Source: Sphingosinicella microcystinivorans (GTDB lineage Bacteria; Pseudomonadota; Alphaproteobacteria; Sphingomonadales; Sphingomonadaceae). From it: 64,000 nt of DNA. The stretch is from assembly GCF_027941835.1 (NCBI RefSeq), contig NZ_CP116005.1:3673501-3737500 (forward strand), written 5' to 3'. The position numbers were made by a program, and so were the translations under genes. The number at the start of each line of letters is the position of its first letter. The first letter of the stretch is position 1. This document shows positions 57,245-64,000 of the stretch, in pieces. A model generated the notes under the pieces. It did no database searches and was not told the DNA's origin. It was given only the letters and a program-made list of their open reading frames with translations.

Positions 57245-58801
57245 ATGTCCAGCCAGAACTATGTGAAGATTTTCGACACCACCCTGCGCGACGGCGAGCA
57301 GTCGCCCGGCTGCTCGATGAACCTCGCCGAGAAGCTGCGCGTCGCCGAGCAACTGGAAGCGCTCGGCGTCGACATCATCGAGGCGGGCTTCGCCATTGCC
57401 TCCGAGGGTGATTTCGAGGCCGTGCAGGCGGTCGCCCGTCAGGCGAAGAAGGCCACGGTGGCGAGCCTCGCCCGCGCCGCGGCCGGGGACATCGACCGCG
57501 CGTGGGCCGCGCTCAAGGACGCGAAGAGCCCCCGCATCCACACGTTCATCGCCACCTCGCCGCTCCACATGCGCGTGAAGCTGGAGATGGAGCCGGAAGC
57601 GGTGCTGGAGAAGATCCGCACGTCGGTAAGCCATGCGCGCAATCTGTGTCCGGACGTCGAATGGTCGGCGGAAGACGCGACGCGCAGCGACCTCGACTTC
57701 CTGTGCCGCGCGGTCGAAACCGCGATCCGCGCCGGCGCCTCCACGATCAACCTGCCCGACACGGTCGGCTACGCGACGCCGGAAACCTACGGCGCCATGT
57801 TCCGCGACGTGATCTCGCGCGTGCCGAACGCCGACAAGGCGATCTTCTCGACGCACTGCCACAACGACCTCGGCCTCGCCGTCGCCAACACGCTGGCGGC
57901 GGTCGCGGGCGGCGCCCGGCAGGTGGAATCGACGATCAACGGCATCGGCGAGCGCGCGGGCAACGCGGCGCTGGAGGAGATCGCCATGGCGCTGCGCGTG
58001 CGCCACGACGTGATGCCCTACGACACCGGCGTCGAGACGCGCGAGATCACCCGCGCCTCGCGGCTGGTCTCGGCCGTCACCGGCTTCCAGGTACAGCCCA
58101 ACAAGGCGATCGTCGGCGCCAACGCCTTCGCGCACGAGAGCGGCATCCATCAGGACGGGATGCTGAAGGACGCCAGCACCTACGAGATCATGACGCCGGA
58201 ATCGGTGGGCCTCTCCGAATCCAGCCTCGTCATGGGCAAGCACTCGGGCCGCCACGCCTTCCGCCAGAAGCTGGAGGAGCTGGGCTACAAGCTCGGCGAC
58301 AACGAGTTCCAGGACGCCTTCAAGCGCTTCAAGGACCTCGCCGACGCCAAGAAGCACGTCTACGACGAGGACATCATCGCGCTCGTCGACGACGAGACGA
58401 TGCGCGAGAACCAGGCGATCCAGTTCCGGGAGCTGGAGATCTACTGCGGCTCCCACGGCCCGCAGCGCGCCATCCTGACTCTGGAGGTGGACGGCGAGGA
58501 GCAGACCGTCACGACGCGCGGCAACGGCCCGGTGGACGCCGTGTTCAAGGCCATGCGCAAGATCGTGCCCCACGACGACGCACAGCTGACGCTCTACGAG
58601 GTCCACGCCGTCACCGAGGGCACGGACGCGCAGGCGACGGTCAGCGTCGTGCTCGCCGAGGACGGCCGCACGGTGCGCGGCACCGGCGCGCACGTCGATA
58701 CGATGGTCGCGTCCGCGAAAGCTTACGCAAATGCGCTCAACAAGCTGATCGTGAAGCGCGGCCGCAGCGAGCTTCCGGCGGTGGCGCGCACCGGCGGCTG
58801 A
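57245..58801 (+). CDS. leuA: 2-isopropylmalate synthase
   Basis: LeuA of 518 residues, the committed step of leucine synthesis (2-oxoisovalerate + acetyl-CoA). The HMGL-like TIM barrel has the signature [11 protein letters not shown], metal-binding [13 protein letters not shown] and [14 protein letters not shown]. The C-terminal regulatory domain for leucine feedback is complete ([20 protein letters not shown]). The ribosome site GAAGG lies 7 nt before ATG 57245. An upstream leader peptide and attenuator are recognised. leuCDB are not in the window. Confidence 0.96.
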   Translation: MSSQNYVKIFDTTLRDGEQSPGCSMNLAEKLRVAEQLEALGVDIIEAGFAIASEGDFEAVQAVARQAKKATVASLARAAAGDIDRAWAALKDAKSPRIHTFIATSPLHMRVKLEMEPEAVLEKIRTSVSHARNLCPDVEWSAEDATRSDLDFLCRAVETAIRAGASTINLPDTVGYATPETYGAMFRDVISRVPNADKAIFSTHCHNDLGLAVANTLAAVAGGARQVESTINGIGERAGNAALEEIAMALRVRHDVMPYDTGVETREITRASRLVSAVTGFQVQPNKAIVGANAFAHESGIHQDGMLKDASTYEIMTPESVGLSESSLVMGKHSGRHAFRQKLEELGYKLGDNEFQDAFKRFKDLADAKKHVYDEDIIALVDDETMRENQAIQFRELEIYCGSHGPQRAILTLEVDGEEQTVTTRGNGPVDAVFKAMRKIVPHDDAQLTLYEVHAVTEGTDAQATVSVVLAEDGRTVRGTGAHVDTMVASAKAYANALNKLIVKRGRSELPAVARTGG

Positions 58802-58897
58802 ATGTCGGCAGCCGAGCGCTGACGGCTGAGCGCTGATTTCCGGCATCCGGGCGGGCGCATGGTTGCGCCGTCCGCGGACTCATGGTTACCAGCGGCC

Positions 58898-60001
58898 ATG
58901 TCGTTGGGGTCGCGCATCAAAATCTGCCTTTCCTTTCTGATTGCGGCGGCGGCCCTCCCCGTTTCGGCAGGAACCGTCGCGCGCTTTCAGGACGACGGCC
59001 TCGCGCTCTACAGCGAGGCCGGCGACGCCCGCGTCCTGCGCCGCAGCGACCTGACGCCGCTGCTGCGCGGCAAGCCGGACTGGTCGGTGACGGCGGACAT
59101 CGCCGCGCTCGGCAAGGCCGAGGGCAAGTCGTGGCACCTCGTCGACGCCGACTGCCTGCCGCCGATGTTCGAGCGCTGCCTGCTGTTCCTTGCGGAGACC
59201 GGGCGGCCGGGGATCGCGCTGCGCGAATACGACACGCGCGCGGGCGGCTTCGTGCCGAACGGCTTCGCGCTGCCGCCGGGGCCGACGCAGGCGATCTGGT
59301 ACGACGACAGCCGCATCCTCGTCGCTGCGAACACCGGGCCCGGCTCGCTGACGAGCGCGGGCGTTCCGCGCCTCCTCAAGCTCTGGACGCGCGGCCAGCC
59401 GGTCTATGCGGCAACCACGATCCTCGCCGCGCCGCTCGACGCGCGGGGCATAAGGCCGTTCTTCTCGCTTTCGGGCGGCGGCCTCTTCCACGCCGCGGAG
59501 GTGACGACCGCGAGCGGCGACTATGAACTCTATCATTTCGGCTGGGTGCAGAACTTCCGCCGCTCGCAGCTCCCCGCCGATGCGCGGCTGCTCGACTTCT
59601 TCCAGGGCCGCGCCGTCGCCGTGCTCGGCAACGGCGGCTGGATGACGCCGGACGGCCGTTATCCGCCGGGCAGCCTCGTCGCCTATCCGATGGCGCCGCT
59701 GCTCGGCCCCGCCAGCCAGACGCTGCCGGAGCTTGCCTACACGCCGCCCGCGGGCTTCCGGGTCGTGGCCGCGAAGGCGGGGCGGGACACGCTCTACGTC
59801 CACCTGCGCGGCGCATCGGGCGACCGGCTGGTCTCGCTCAGGAAAGGCGCGCCGAGCTGGCCCGCGGCGAACATATCGCTGCCGTCCGGCGGACCGCTCG
59901 AACTCGTCGCCGCCAGCGACCTCGCGGACGTCGCGCTCGTCGTCAGCGGCACTCAGTTCCATATTGTCGGCCGGGGACGAACGCGTACCATAGCGCCATG
60001 A
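58898..60001 (+). CDS. Secreted prolyl-oligopeptidase propeller-like protein
   Basis: A 367-residue exported protein that resembles only the N-terminal beta-propeller of S9A prolyl oligopeptidases (stretches such as GIALREYDTRAGGFVPNGFA, LLKLWTRGQPVYAATTILAA and ELYHFGWVQ). No catalytic alpha/beta-hydrolase domain or GxSxGG motif follows, so it is either a stand-alone propeller or a truncated enzyme. ATG 58898 starts a signal peptide (SLGSRIKICLSFLIAAAALP) cleaved near VSA-GT. It is coupled to the next membrane-protein gene by an ATGA overlap. Confidence 0.6.
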   Translation: MSLGSRIKICLSFLIAAAALPVSAGTVARFQDDGLALYSEAGDARVLRRSDLTPLLRGKPDWSVTADIAALGKAEGKSWHLVDADCLPPMFERCLLFLAETGRPGIALREYDTRAGGFVPNGFALPPGPTQAIWYDDSRILVAANTGPGSLTSAGVPRLLKLWTRGQPVYAATTILAAPLDARGIRPFFSLSGGGLFHAAEVTTASGDYELYHFGWVQNFRRSQLPADARLLDFFQGRAVAVLGNGGWMTPDGRYPPGSLVAYPMAPLLGPASQTLPELAYTPPAGFRVVAAKAGRDTLYVHLRGASGDRLVSLRKGAPSWPAANISLPSGGPLELVAASDLADVALVVSGTQFHIVGRGRTRTIAP

Positions 60002-60762
60002 AGCCCCCCGCCCCGCTCGACATCGTCGCCGCACTCCGGCTCGCACTTGTGATCTTCTGGCGGCAGTTCGCGCCGATCATCTTCCTCGGCCTGATTTTCC
60101 TGACGCTGCCTGCCGTGGCGCTCCGGACGTTCAGCATCGGCACCGCGGCCTCGCCCGATCCGGCGCTCGGCACCATCGCCGAAACGCTGCGCTGGTTGCT
60201 GGTGATGGTCTTCCTCTGCGCCGTCACCGGCGGCGTGCTCGCGCGGACGAGCGACCCGCGCGCGTTCATGCGCGCGGGCCTCGGCCGGCTCCAGCCGGGG
60301 CTGGTCGTCGCGCTCGTCATCGGCATCGGCCTCATGACGCTGCGCATCGTGCTGCTGCTCGCCTCCCGCATCCTCCAGCTCGGCCAGATGAGCTCGCTGC
60401 TCTTCGTCGTCGCTTGCATCGCCGTCTTCGCCGTGTGGGCGGTCGCCGTCCCGGTGGCGCTCGGCGAGCGGCAATGGCCGATGGACGCGCTCCGGCGCTC
60501 GGCGGAACTCACGCGGGGCAACCGCTGGCGGCTGGCGGCGCTCTTCATCCTCATCGCGCTCGCCCTGACGCCGGCGATCATGGCCGTCCGCTTCGCCGTC
60601 TTCCACGCCGCGAAGACGCCGCACCAGATCGCCGAGATCGTGCAGTCGATGACGATCACCTCGCCCGGGCTGTGGATCGTGCAGCTTTCGACGCTGCTCA
60701 TCTACGGGCTGCTGTCGGTGGTGCCGGTGGCGCTCTACCTGACGCTCGCCGGGCGCCGATAG
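59998..60762 (+). CDS. Multi-span membrane protein (GDPD membrane domain-like)
   Basis: A 254-residue integral membrane protein with about six helices. The stretch VPVALGERQWPMDALRRSAE then LTRGNRWRLAALFIL resembles the membrane domain found in glycerophosphodiester phosphodiesterases and YciC-like proteins. No enzymatic domain. It overlaps the upstream propeller-like gene by 4 bp and is followed by a strong terminator. Function unknown. Confidence 0.7.
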   Translation: MKPPAPLDIVAALRLALVIFWRQFAPIIFLGLIFLTLPAVALRTFSIGTAASPDPALGTIAETLRWLLVMVFLCAVTGGVLARTSDPRAFMRAGLGRLQPGLVVALVIGIGLMTLRIVLLLASRILQLGQMSSLLFVVACIAVFAVWAVAVPVALGERQWPMDALRRSAELTRGNRWRLAALFILIALALTPAIMAVRFAVFHAAKTPHQIAEIVQSMTITSPGLWIVQLSTLLIYGLLSVVPVALYLTLAGRR

Positions 60763-60776
60763 AAAGCAGACGATAG

Positions 60777-60810
60777 AAAAAGGGCGCCGCCTTCCGGCAG
60801 CGCCCTTTTT
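60777..60810. terminator. Bidirectional terminator before rpsD 3' end
   Basis: Arms AAAAAGGGCGC (60777-60787) and GCGCCCTTTTT (60100 bases further into the window at 60800-60810) form a perfect 11-bp stem with an inner GCC/GGC hairpin. A/T runs on both sides serve the two convergent genes. Confidence 0.92.
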
Positions 60811-60829
60811 CCTGAAACCCTCGAGGGCC

Positions 60830-61444
60830 TTAGCGCGAGTAGAACTCGACGACGAGGTTCGGCTCCATCCGCACCGGATAGGGCACCTCGTCGAGCGTCG
60901 GCACGCGCACGTAGGTCGCCTTGCCGTCGCCGTCGATCGAGACGTACTCGGGAATCTCGCGCTCGCTGAGGCCCTGCGCCTCCAGCACCAGCGCCATCTC
61001 CTGCGCCTTCTTGCGCAGCGACAGCACGTCGCCCGGCTTCACGCGGCGGCTGGCGATGTTGCACTTCTCGCCGTTCACCTCGATGTGGCCGTGGTTCACG
61101 ATCTGGCGCGCCGCGAAGATCGTCGGCGCCCACTTGGCGCGGTACACGACCATGTCGAGGCGCTGCTCGAGCAGGCCGATGAGGTTCTGCGAGGTATCGC
61201 CCTTCATGCGGACGGCTTCCTCGTAGACCTTGCGGAACTGCTTCTCGGTGACGTCGCCGTAGTAGCCCTTCAGCTTCTGCTTGGCGCGGAGCTGGATACC
61301 GAAGTCGGAAAGCTTGCTCTTGCGGCGCTGGCCGTGCTGGCCGGGGCCGTATTCGCGCTTGTTGACCGGGCTCTTCGGACGGCCCCAGATGTTCTCGCCC
61401 ATGCGGCGATCGAGCTTGTACTTTGCATTGCTGCGCTTCGACAT
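60830..61444 (-). CDS. rpsD: 30S ribosomal protein S4
   Basis: S4 of 204 residues, a primary 16S rRNA-binding protein and often a translational autoregulator. Typical are [20 protein letters not shown], the S4 RNA-binding domain ([40 protein letters not shown]) and the C-terminal [15 protein letters not shown]. No zinc-binding Cys pair at the N-terminus (a C-minus S4). The ribosome site AAAGGA is 8 nt upstream. A conserved-looking stem lies just before it. It is monocistronic, outside the alpha operon. Confidence 0.97.
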   Translation of the reverse strand: MSKRSNAKYKLDRRMGENIWGRPKSPVNKREYGPGQHGQRRKSKLSDFGIQLRAKQKLKGYYGDVTEKQFRKVYEEAVRMKGDTSQNLIGLLEQRLDMVVYRAKWAPTIFAARQIVNHGHIEVNGEKCNIASRRVKPGDVLSLRKKAQEMALVLEAQGLSEREIPEYVSIDGDGKATYVRVPTLDEVPYPVRMEPNLVVEFYSR

Positions 61445-61464
61445 GGCGCAATCCTTTCAATTCG

Positions 61465-61510
61465 CTTGCGTTTTGGTGCCCGGACTCGCGCCGCCCTGCC
61501 AAAACGCAGG
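61465..61510 (-). promoter_or_regulatory. Structured leader stem of rpsD
   Basis: On the minus strand TGCGTTTTGG (61499-61508) pairs perfectly with CCAAAACGCA (61467-61476) around a 22-nt GC-rich loop, ending 22 nt before the rpsD ATG and a few bases before its ribosome site. S4 commonly represses its own mRNA through such a leader, so this is a candidate autoregulatory element. Confidence 0.5.
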
Positions 61511-61603
61511 ACGCGGCACCCGCTTCACCGGACATGCGGGGCCAATTGCGAAGGCGCGCGTTTAGCGGGGCGGGGCGGAAAGGTCAAGGCGCCGCCGCTC
61601 TCC

Positions 61604-61625
61604 CGTCATACCGGCGAAAGCCGGA
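61604..61625. repeat. REP-like unit 1
   Basis: CGTCATACCGGCGAAAGCCGG is a single unit with a CCGGC-GAAA-GCCGG hairpin. It precedes an inverted pair of closely related units by 16 bp, in the same orientation as the left member. Confidence 0.65.
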
Positions 61626-61641
61626 CTGTGCTGCCCCTATA

Positions 61642-61718
61642 TCATCGTCATACCGGCGCAGGCCGGTATCCATAACCACCGTTCGCATGGATACCGGCCT
61701 GCGCCGGTATGACGATGA
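61642..61718. repeat. REP-like inverted pair with perfect 32-bp arms
   Basis: Bases 61642-61673 and 61687-61718 are exact reverse complements around a 13-nt loop (aaccaccgttcgc). Each arm contains CGTCATACCGGC and its own TACCGGC/GCCGGTA hairpin. Two head-to-head REP units of this kind form a BIME-like element. Strong cruciform or RNA-hairpin potential. Confidence 0.85.
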
Positions 61719-61796
61719 CGTTTGGTTACGACCTATATGTCGCCGTTCTGTATCTCGGGCGATGATCCTGACAGCAGACGTCACGTATGTTATTCC

Positions 61797-62093
61797 ATGC
61801 CGATGAGGTTTGCACGGAAACTTATCCTACACTCACCTGTCTCAGACGAGCGCCTTCTTGAGAAGTTCGTCGAACAGTGTCTCCGCGATGAGGTGTCATT
61901 GGTGGCGATTGTCGGGCCGGGTTGCGTGCAGTTGGAGGACATTATCGACGAGATTGTCGTGGGAGATGGCACCGAGCCCAACCGCTTTCTCTGCACGACT
62001 TCTCATCCGGACGAGCCATTCGATGATGTCCTGAATATGACTGAGACATGGGAAATGGAGAGGAATGATCCGGTGCAGGAAATCCGCATCTGA
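61797..62093 (+). CDS. Small protein of unknown function, lower GC
   Basis: A 98-residue soluble acidic protein (ATG 61797, or ATG 61803). It contains LVAIVGPGCVQLEDIIDEIV, VGDGTEPNRFLCTTSHPDEP and FDDVLNMTETWEME, with a compact alpha/beta pattern and no export signal. I cannot name the family. Base composition is roughly half G+C, clearly below its neighbours, and it lies next to the REP-like cluster, which suggests acquisition. No ribosome site is obvious. Confidence 0.6.
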   Translation: MPMRFARKLILHSPVSDERLLEKFVEQCLRDEVSLVAIVGPGCVQLEDIIDEIVVGDGTEPNRFLCTTSHPDEPFDDVLNMTETWEMERNDPVQEIRI

Positions 62094-62171
62094 ATAACCG
62101 CTCCTTCGCATCCCACACCGTAGCCGACCATCCGCAAACCACCCCATCGCAGGCACTCATCGCATTGAACG

Positions 62172-62903
62172 CTAGCGGCGATCCTTGATAAGCGCCGTGA
62201 TGATACCGCGCAGCGTGCGCACCTCCTTCGCGGAGAAGCCGGGACGCGTCAGCATGTTCCGGAGCGTGCGGCGCGAAGCCGGGGCGCGGGATTCGACGCG
62301 GAAATACCCTACGGCATCGAGCGCCGTGTCGATCTGCGCGATGAGGCCTTCGAGGTCGGCCTGCGGGGCCGGGCCTTCGTAGTTGTCGAAGCTCGCCGCC
62401 TCGCCCACGTTCGCCTTCGACCATTCGTAGGCGAAGAGGATCACCGCCTGCGCGAGGTTCAGCGATGCGAACTCCGGGTTCACGGGCACGGTGAGGATGG
62501 CCTGCGCGAGCGCGACGTCGTCGGTTTCGAGGCCGGAGCGTTCCGGGCCGAACAGGATCGCCGTGCGACCCGGCCGGGCGCGCGTGTCGCGGGCCGCCTT
62601 TTCGGGGCCGACAACCGCCTTGGTGAGGCCGCGCTTGCGCACCGTGGTGGCGTAGACGAACGCGCAGTCGGCCACGGCGTCGGCCACAGTTTCGCAAACC
62701 TGTGCGTTTTCGAGCACGATGTCCGCCCCGCTCGCCGCCGGGCCTGCGTCCGGGTTGGGCCAGCCGTCGCGCGGAGACACGAGGCGCATCTCCGCAAGCC
62801 CGAAGTTGAGCATCGCGCGCGCCGCCTTGCCGATGTTCTCGCCGAGCTGCGGCCGCACCAGAACGATGACCGGCGGCGGCGCCTCCTGCGGCGCGCCTGT
62901 CAC
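62172..62903 (-). CDS. trmJ: TrmJ-family tRNA 2'-O-methyltransferase
   Basis: A 243-residue SPOUT methyltransferase of the TrmJ type, which methylates the 2'-OH of nucleotide 32 in tRNA. Motifs are VLVRPQLGENIGKAARAMLN (motif 1), AILFGPERSGLETDDVALAQ (motif 2) and PVNPEFASLNLAQAVILFAY (motif 3, trefoil knot). The C-terminal helix region (RRTLRNMLTRPGFSAKEVRT) is present. The start is GTG 62903, 10 bp after the nrdR stop. It is third in glyA - nrdR - trmJ. Confidence 0.9.
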   Translation of the reverse strand: MTGAPQEAPPPVIVLVRPQLGENIGKAARAMLNFGLAEMRLVSPRDGWPNPDAGPAASGADIVLENAQVCETVADAVADCAFVYATTVRKRGLTKAVVGPEKAARDTRARPGRTAILFGPERSGLETDDVALAQAILTVPVNPEFASLNLAQAVILFAYEWSKANVGEAASFDNYEGPAPQADLEGLIAQIDTALDAVGYFRVESRAPASRRTLRNMLTRPGFSAKEVRTLRGIITALIKDRR

Positions 62904-62913
62904 TTGGCTGCCG

Positions 62914-63384
62914 TCACTTGGTCCCGTTCCGCGCGACGGTCTCGATGGTGCCGATGAAGTCCTCGAAGTCCTTCGCCTCGCGGAAATCGCGGTAGACGCT
63001 GGCGAAGCGCACGTAGGCGACGGCGTCGAGGCTCTTCAGCCCCTCCATCACCGCCTGCCCGATCACCTCGGCCTCGATCTCGGCCTCGCCGATCGCCTCC
63101 ATCTGGCGAACGATGCCGGAAACCAGCCGCTCGATGCGCTCGGGCGCGATCGGGCGCTTGCGGCAGGCGATCTCGATGGAGCGGGCGAGCTTGTCGCGCT
63201 CGAACACCTCCTTGTCGCCGGACTTCTTGATGATGACGAGCTCGCGAAGCTGCACGCGCTCGAACGTCGTGAAGCGCGCGCCGCACGCCGGGCACTGACG
63301 GCGGCGGCGAATCGCGCCGCCGTCTTCCGTCGGCCGCGAGTCCTTGACCTGGCTATCCTCGCTTCCGCAAAACGGGCAGCGCAT
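62914..63384 (-). CDS. nrdR: Transcriptional repressor NrdR
   Basis: NrdR of 156 residues, the nucleotide-sensing repressor of ribonucleotide reductase genes. The zinc ribbon has two Cys pairs ([12 protein letters not shown] and QCPACGARF). The ATP-cone domain follows ([30 protein letters not shown]) and ends in [18 protein letters not shown]. It lies 33 bp after glyA and upstream of trmJ on the same strand, a common alphaproteobacterial order. Confidence 0.96.
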   Translation of the reverse strand: MRCPFCGSEDSQVKDSRPTEDGGAIRRRRQCPACGARFTTFERVQLRELVIIKKSGDKEVFERDKLARSIEIACRKRPIAPERIERLVSGIVRQMEAIGEAEIEAEVIGQAVMEGLKSLDAVAYVRFASVYRDFREAKDFEDFIGTIETVARNGTK

Positions 63385-63417
63385 CGCTCGTCCCCCTCCC
63401 GCTACGCCTCGACCGCG

Positions 63418-64000
63418 TCAGAGCCCCGGATAGATCGGGAAACGATCGCAGAGCGCCTTCACGCGCGCCCGCACATCCGCTTCCACCGCGCCGTTGCCCT
63501 CGTGGCCGCTCGCGGCAAGGCCGTCGAGCACGTCCGCGATCATGTCGGCGATCTGGGTGAACTCGGCCTGTCCGAAGCCGCGCGTCGTACCCGCGGGCGA
63601 GCCGACGCGGATGCCGCTCGTCTTCGTCGGCGGCAGCGGGTCGAACGGCACGCCGTTCTTGTTGCAGGTGATGTGGCTGCGCTCCAGCGCCTCGTCGGCG
63701 TCCTTGCCGGTGAGGCCCTTGGGCCTGAGGTCGATGAGCGCGAGGTGCGTGTCCGTGCCGCCCGCAACCACATCGCAGCCGCGCTCCTTGAGGCGGCCCG
63801 CGAGCGTCTTCGCGTTGGCGATCACCGCCTGCGCGTAGACCTTGAAGCTCGGGTCGAGCGCCTCGCCGAACGCCACGGCCTTCGCGGCGATCACGTGCAT
63901 CAGCGGACCGCCCTGGAGGCCGGGGAACACCGCCGAGTTGATCTTCTTGCCGAGCGCCTCGTCGTTCGAGAGCACCATGCCGCCGCGCGGCCCGCGCAGC
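63418..64000 (-). CDS. glyA: Serine hydroxymethyltransferase (3' part)
   Basis: The C-terminal 193 residues of GlyA, which converts serine and tetrahydrofolate to glycine and methylene-tetrahydrofolate. The frame enters from the right edge with [14 protein letters not shown], just after the PLP-binding Lys. It continues with [20 protein letters not shown], the [15 protein letters not shown] segment, and [20 protein letters not shown] near the end. It is first in the glyA - nrdR - trmJ set. Confidence 0.96.
   Translation of the reverse strand, partial: LRGPRGGMVLSNDEALGKKINSAVFPGLQGGPLMHVIAAKAVAFGEALDPSFKVYAQAVIANAKTLAGRLKERGCDVVAGGTDTHLALIDLRPKGLTGKDADEALERSHITCNKNGVPFDPLPPTKTSGIRVGSPAGTTRGFGQAEFTQIADMIADVLDGLAASGHEGNGAVEADVRARVKALCDRFPIYPGL

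Larger units (their letters stand above)
61511..61796. other. Gene-free segment with repeats
   Basis: From the rpsD leader to the small gene at 61797 no coding sequence is supported. The segment holds three REP-like units (61603-61718), a possible rpsD promoter in 61511-61600, and a lower-GC stretch (61720-61796) continuous with the following small gene. Confidence 0.6.

Overview
The window is high-GC (about two thirds G+C), gene-dense bacterial chromosome. It looks alphaproteobacterial, most likely from the Sphingomonadales. The grounds are a stand-alone F0 operon (atpI-atpB-atpE-b'-b), the mutY / DUF721-DsbA-smc cluster, glyA-nrdR-TrmJ, a gatCAB operon and several PEP-CTERM exported proteins. 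No tRNA, rRNA, CRISPR array, insertion sequence or prophage was seen. Genes are tightly packed. ATGA-type start/stop overlaps are common, and several convergent pairs overlap at their 3' ends.

Layout. 1-6 kb: 3' end of parC, a PAS-GGDEF-EAL c-di-GMP enzyme, then a minus-strand operon DUF1285 - CoA-type Nudix - CCA tRNA nucleotidyltransferase. 6-12.4 kb: four coupled plus-strand genes (MoxR ATPase, DUF58, BatA-N/DUF4159 protein, VWA membrane protein). 12.4-22.6 kb: GNAT, glutathione S-transferase, F0 ATP synthase operon, smc, a DsbA-like lipoprotein, DUF721 and divergent mutY. 22.6-29.8 kb: an RND efflux pair, UbiK-like and YbjN-like proteins, two small exported proteins and the first PEP-CTERM gene. 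29.9-33.9 kb: the gatC-gatA-gatB operon, interrupted between gatA and gatB by an AbrB/PIN toxin-antitoxin pair with its own palindromic operator. 34-41.3 kb: a D-aminoacylase-like lipoprotein, a DUF3089 hydrolase, ruvX, an MFS transporter, pyrB and a catalytically degenerate dihydroorotase. 41.3-50.4 kb: an orphan ParA / ribbon-helix-helix-like / SPOR operon facing a Sel1-SPOR gene, then PilZ, a methyltransferase-like gene, serB, miaA and a hybrid histidine kinase. 50.5-58.8 kb: branched-chain amino acid genes ilvB-ilvN-ilvC and leuA, with YceI, two PEP-CTERM genes and a small exported protein between them. 58.9-64 kb: a secreted beta-propeller-like protein, a membrane protein, rpsD, a repeat cluster with a lower-GC small gene, trmJ, nrdR and the 3' part of glyA.

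Most notable signals. (1) Each of the three PEP-CTERM genes, and a 91-residue exported protein lying between two of them, is preceded by a -24/-12 (sigma-54, RpoN) promoter. A related TTAC/GTAA-type element lies about 60-85 bp further upstream in each case. This suggests one co-regulated set of surface or matrix proteins. (2) leuA carries a Leu-rich leader peptide (7 Leu in 23 codons) followed by alternative RNA stems and a T-tract, a classical attenuator layout. (3) A vapBC-type module sits inside the gatCAB operon. (4) A ParA-SPOR operon may link ATP-driven positioning with septal peptidoglycan. (5) A REP-like repeat family includes a perfect 32-bp inverted pair. All functional statements come from reading the sequence; no database search was run.
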